34,609 bases of DNA from the NCBI GenBank assembly GCA_028277585.1, contig JANQFY010000436.1, positions 1 to 34,609 on the forward strand. The letters run 5' to 3'. The notes under the pieces are model-generated. The model was given only the letters and a program-made list of their open reading frames with translations, made no database searches and was not told the origin of the DNA. This document shows, one piece after another, positions 34,001-34,609 of this stretch (its first letter is position 1; each line of letters begins with the position of its first letter). Source of the stretch: Sedimentisphaerales bacterium. Lineage in GTDB: Bacteria > Planctomycetota > Phycisphaerae > Sedimentisphaerales > Anaerobacaceae. A program made the translations under genes and the position numbers.

Positions 34001-34609
34001 GCACGCTGGTCACAACCGGAGTCAGGGCGTCGATCCTACGAGCTGAGAACCGCCAGGCTGAGGCCCAAAAAATCCTCGATGACTTCGTGGCCAGCCAAGA
34101 TGAGTTTGACGCCTTCATGATGCGCGCCGCCTATCTCACCCGGGAAGGCAAGCTTGAGGAGGCCCAGGTGGACTACGAACGGATGGCCGCGGATGAGGAT
34201 CCCGACAGAGCCATTTCAGGCTACGTTTTGCTCGGACACTTCTATGCAAGGACGGAGCGACTTGGCAGCGCCGTCGAGGCACTCGAGGAAGGCCTCAAGA
34301 AGCTCAAGGACGGCGTCATCAGGCCGGCCAGAGACCCGGAGGGCCTGACCCTGAAGCGTAACCTCATGCGGGTGTATCTCCTCCGGAACCGATCCGGCGA
34401 TCAGGCGAAGGCCAAACAACTCCTGAACGAACTGCAAACCCTGATGCCCGATGATCCAGAATTGATGAAGTTGCAGGCCCTGTACTTGTTGAATCCGACG
34501 AGGCCGGAAGAAGCGACCGCCGAGGCCCGGAACAGAGCCCAAGAGAAACTGCTCCGCGTGGTCAAGATCGAGCCAACGGATGTCGAAGCCCACCTCGCTC
34601 TGATCGACA
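31021..34609 (+). CDS. Membrane-anchored TPR-repeat protein, PrsT-like (3' partial)
   Basis: An open frame runs from the ATG at 31021 to the right edge without a stop (at least 1196 codons). The N terminus is basic, then one membrane segment (about residues 14-33, VKLLIILIVVTAGLGVSLVA), so most of the protein should lie in the periplasm. The rest is helical with repeated TPR-like units, for example AAFEKQDWPTAVEHLVGYL followed by ARNPEDVDVWKKCAEAKL, and many NPxxxx or DPxxxx repeat boundaries to the end. PrsT, the TPR protein of XrtA/PEP-CTERM loci, has the same neighbourhood, but this is longer and may be only analogous. AGGGA sits three bases before 31021 and six before a second ATG at 31024, so 31024 may be the true start. 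Probable role: scaffold for polysaccharide export or sorting. Confidence 0.82.
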   Translation, partial: MMPYRTTHGKVNVKLLIILIVVTAGLGVSLVAARHIRRRILSERDLAAGTAAFEKQDWPTAVEHLVGYLARNPEDVDVWKKCAEAKLSLRPIEGSAIGWAIGAYRRVLQIAPADEEVYSELAMLYRGIRDFEELAYIAEKRLEQNPDDAKAKLWYADALIGLNRMDEAGNWLEDFVADVDKAIAKSASTGAPGQYPDEYMRACMSLSDIAGDRDVADSISTALSWLDRAVSYFPEHPEARVHRARFYRTTEGSRERFRVVAISLARKLVRNEIDVTTFAEQLLALVPQEETGNETVDQQKVRRQLQEFADKVGSMDIASPPGWKRFLRYANEITVRAIPPERLRDELLQSARVDLLAADDLGTDDPRLRFVLAGEWLNHGDPDRAEAELAAADRLPREVIEERFLDYNDWVANRFLMTSELSRWRGRLAEMVDRVDAILQTLEERRHRLQVLPTAIQVYVIAGRAEAARRGYDEYEESLYLLQQTVEAEGSLAYLRALVAAAEEDSYGVINALQPIVAVDASRPDLWRLLARAFSRTDQTRRAVSALISYLRIDPRDPEMTLQLAKEYLKLRDWNRAFETARLGQTLDPTDIVLRLLRIEASIYLAVEQERRLDKAKLKVLSDELAELRGKNPDRVDIRILQAIIAVYLEEPEKAEQELKLAIEECEEPLRAEMQLIRHYYRTKRLPEAISECRRACERHPETAEPWLALAGLYVANNEPSLALECLREAKDTVSGRWEARAVLMRRAVLEHMYGDKETAIELLEHQAKTDKREIRARALLLSFMETRQGRSGYDRTSDPNGVEEKIVRLIAELKDAEGENGLQWRLHQAGIWLSSAEWRSKQQSIASLLEYCISADPQWSAPPLLMAQMYEKLDDPEALEAVCRQALARNPSATDVADRLMTLLEEQGRLADAEKVRQEVEADSRVKSAWSVRGALQAGEFSRAIEELQLRVANDDRDAKSRVFLARLLYWQDKGNVDQALAYLDQAEEITSRTLVTTGVRASILRAENRQAEAQKILDDFVASQDEFDAFMMRAAYLTREGKLEEAQVDYERMAADEDPDRAISGYVLLGHFYARTERLGSAVEALEEGLKKLKDGVIRPARDPEGLTLKRNLMRVYLLRNRSGDQAKAKQLLNELQTLMPDDPELMKLQALYLLNPTRPEEATAEARNRAQEKLLRVVKIEPTDVEAHLALID

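Overview
The window is a 34.6 kb, entirely plus-strand locus for building a surface polysaccharide and sorting proteins to the cell envelope. It holds 21 genes, 19 of them complete. Exosortase, EpsI, PEP-CTERM-type proteins and a DIGAYE beta-helix protein together point to a Gram-negative-type environmental bacterium. I lean towards Planctomycetota or a related PVC lineage, because the sorting tails read VPVP rather than VPEP and secreted repeat proteins are abundant. No rRNA, tRNA, mobile element or CRISPR array is visible, so the taxonomy is inference only.

Layout. (1) Bases 1-14738 form a polysaccharide assembly block: a Wzy/O-antigen-ligase-like membrane protein cut by the left edge, a NodB deacetylase, a Wzx-type flippase, a SAM methyltransferase, three GT4 glycosyltransferases, a divergent deacetylase-like protein, a DUF362 protein, a hexapeptide acetyltransferase, a PaaK/CapK-like adenylating enzyme and a second divergent deacetylase-like protein. 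Many neighbours overlap by 1-4 bases (ATGA or TGATG), which suggests translational coupling. (2) Bases 14946-19469 encode a 1507-residue secreted protein (beta-helix, FN3, Ig-like domains, seven-repeat propeller, ZU5-like region). It ends in a Gly12-Cys, membrane helix, basic tail that is not PEP-CTERM, and a probable terminator follows. (3) Bases 19644-25506 hold an asparagine-synthase-like protein without the N-terminal glutaminase cysteine, an alcohol-dehydrogenase/Gfo-Idh-MocA fusion, a SanA/YdcF-like protein and an alpha/alpha-toroid protein. (4) Bases 25641-30670 are the sorting module: EpsI-like protein, exosortase (Cys203, Arg248, His269), two paralogous VPVP-tailed proteins with a Cys...QLAVW thioester-like signature, one unrelated VPVP-tailed protein and a small exported protein of unknown family. 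A strong hairpin follows. (5) From 31021 to the right edge runs an open-ended, membrane-anchored TPR protein of at least 1196 residues, similar in position and architecture to PrsT.

Working model: glycan units are assembled in the cytoplasm, decorated (methyl, acetyl, possibly acyl or aminoacyl, deacetylated), flipped and polymerised or ligated. In parallel, exosortase cleaves VPVP-tailed exported proteins and joins them to the envelope, perhaps to this same glycan. No Wzz/tyrosine kinase, Wza-type exporter or initiating phosphoglycosyltransferase lies in the window, so the locus probably continues to the left. The most interesting candidate is the pairing of exosortase with thioester-signature surface proteins, next to a giant protein carrying a second type of C-terminal anchor.
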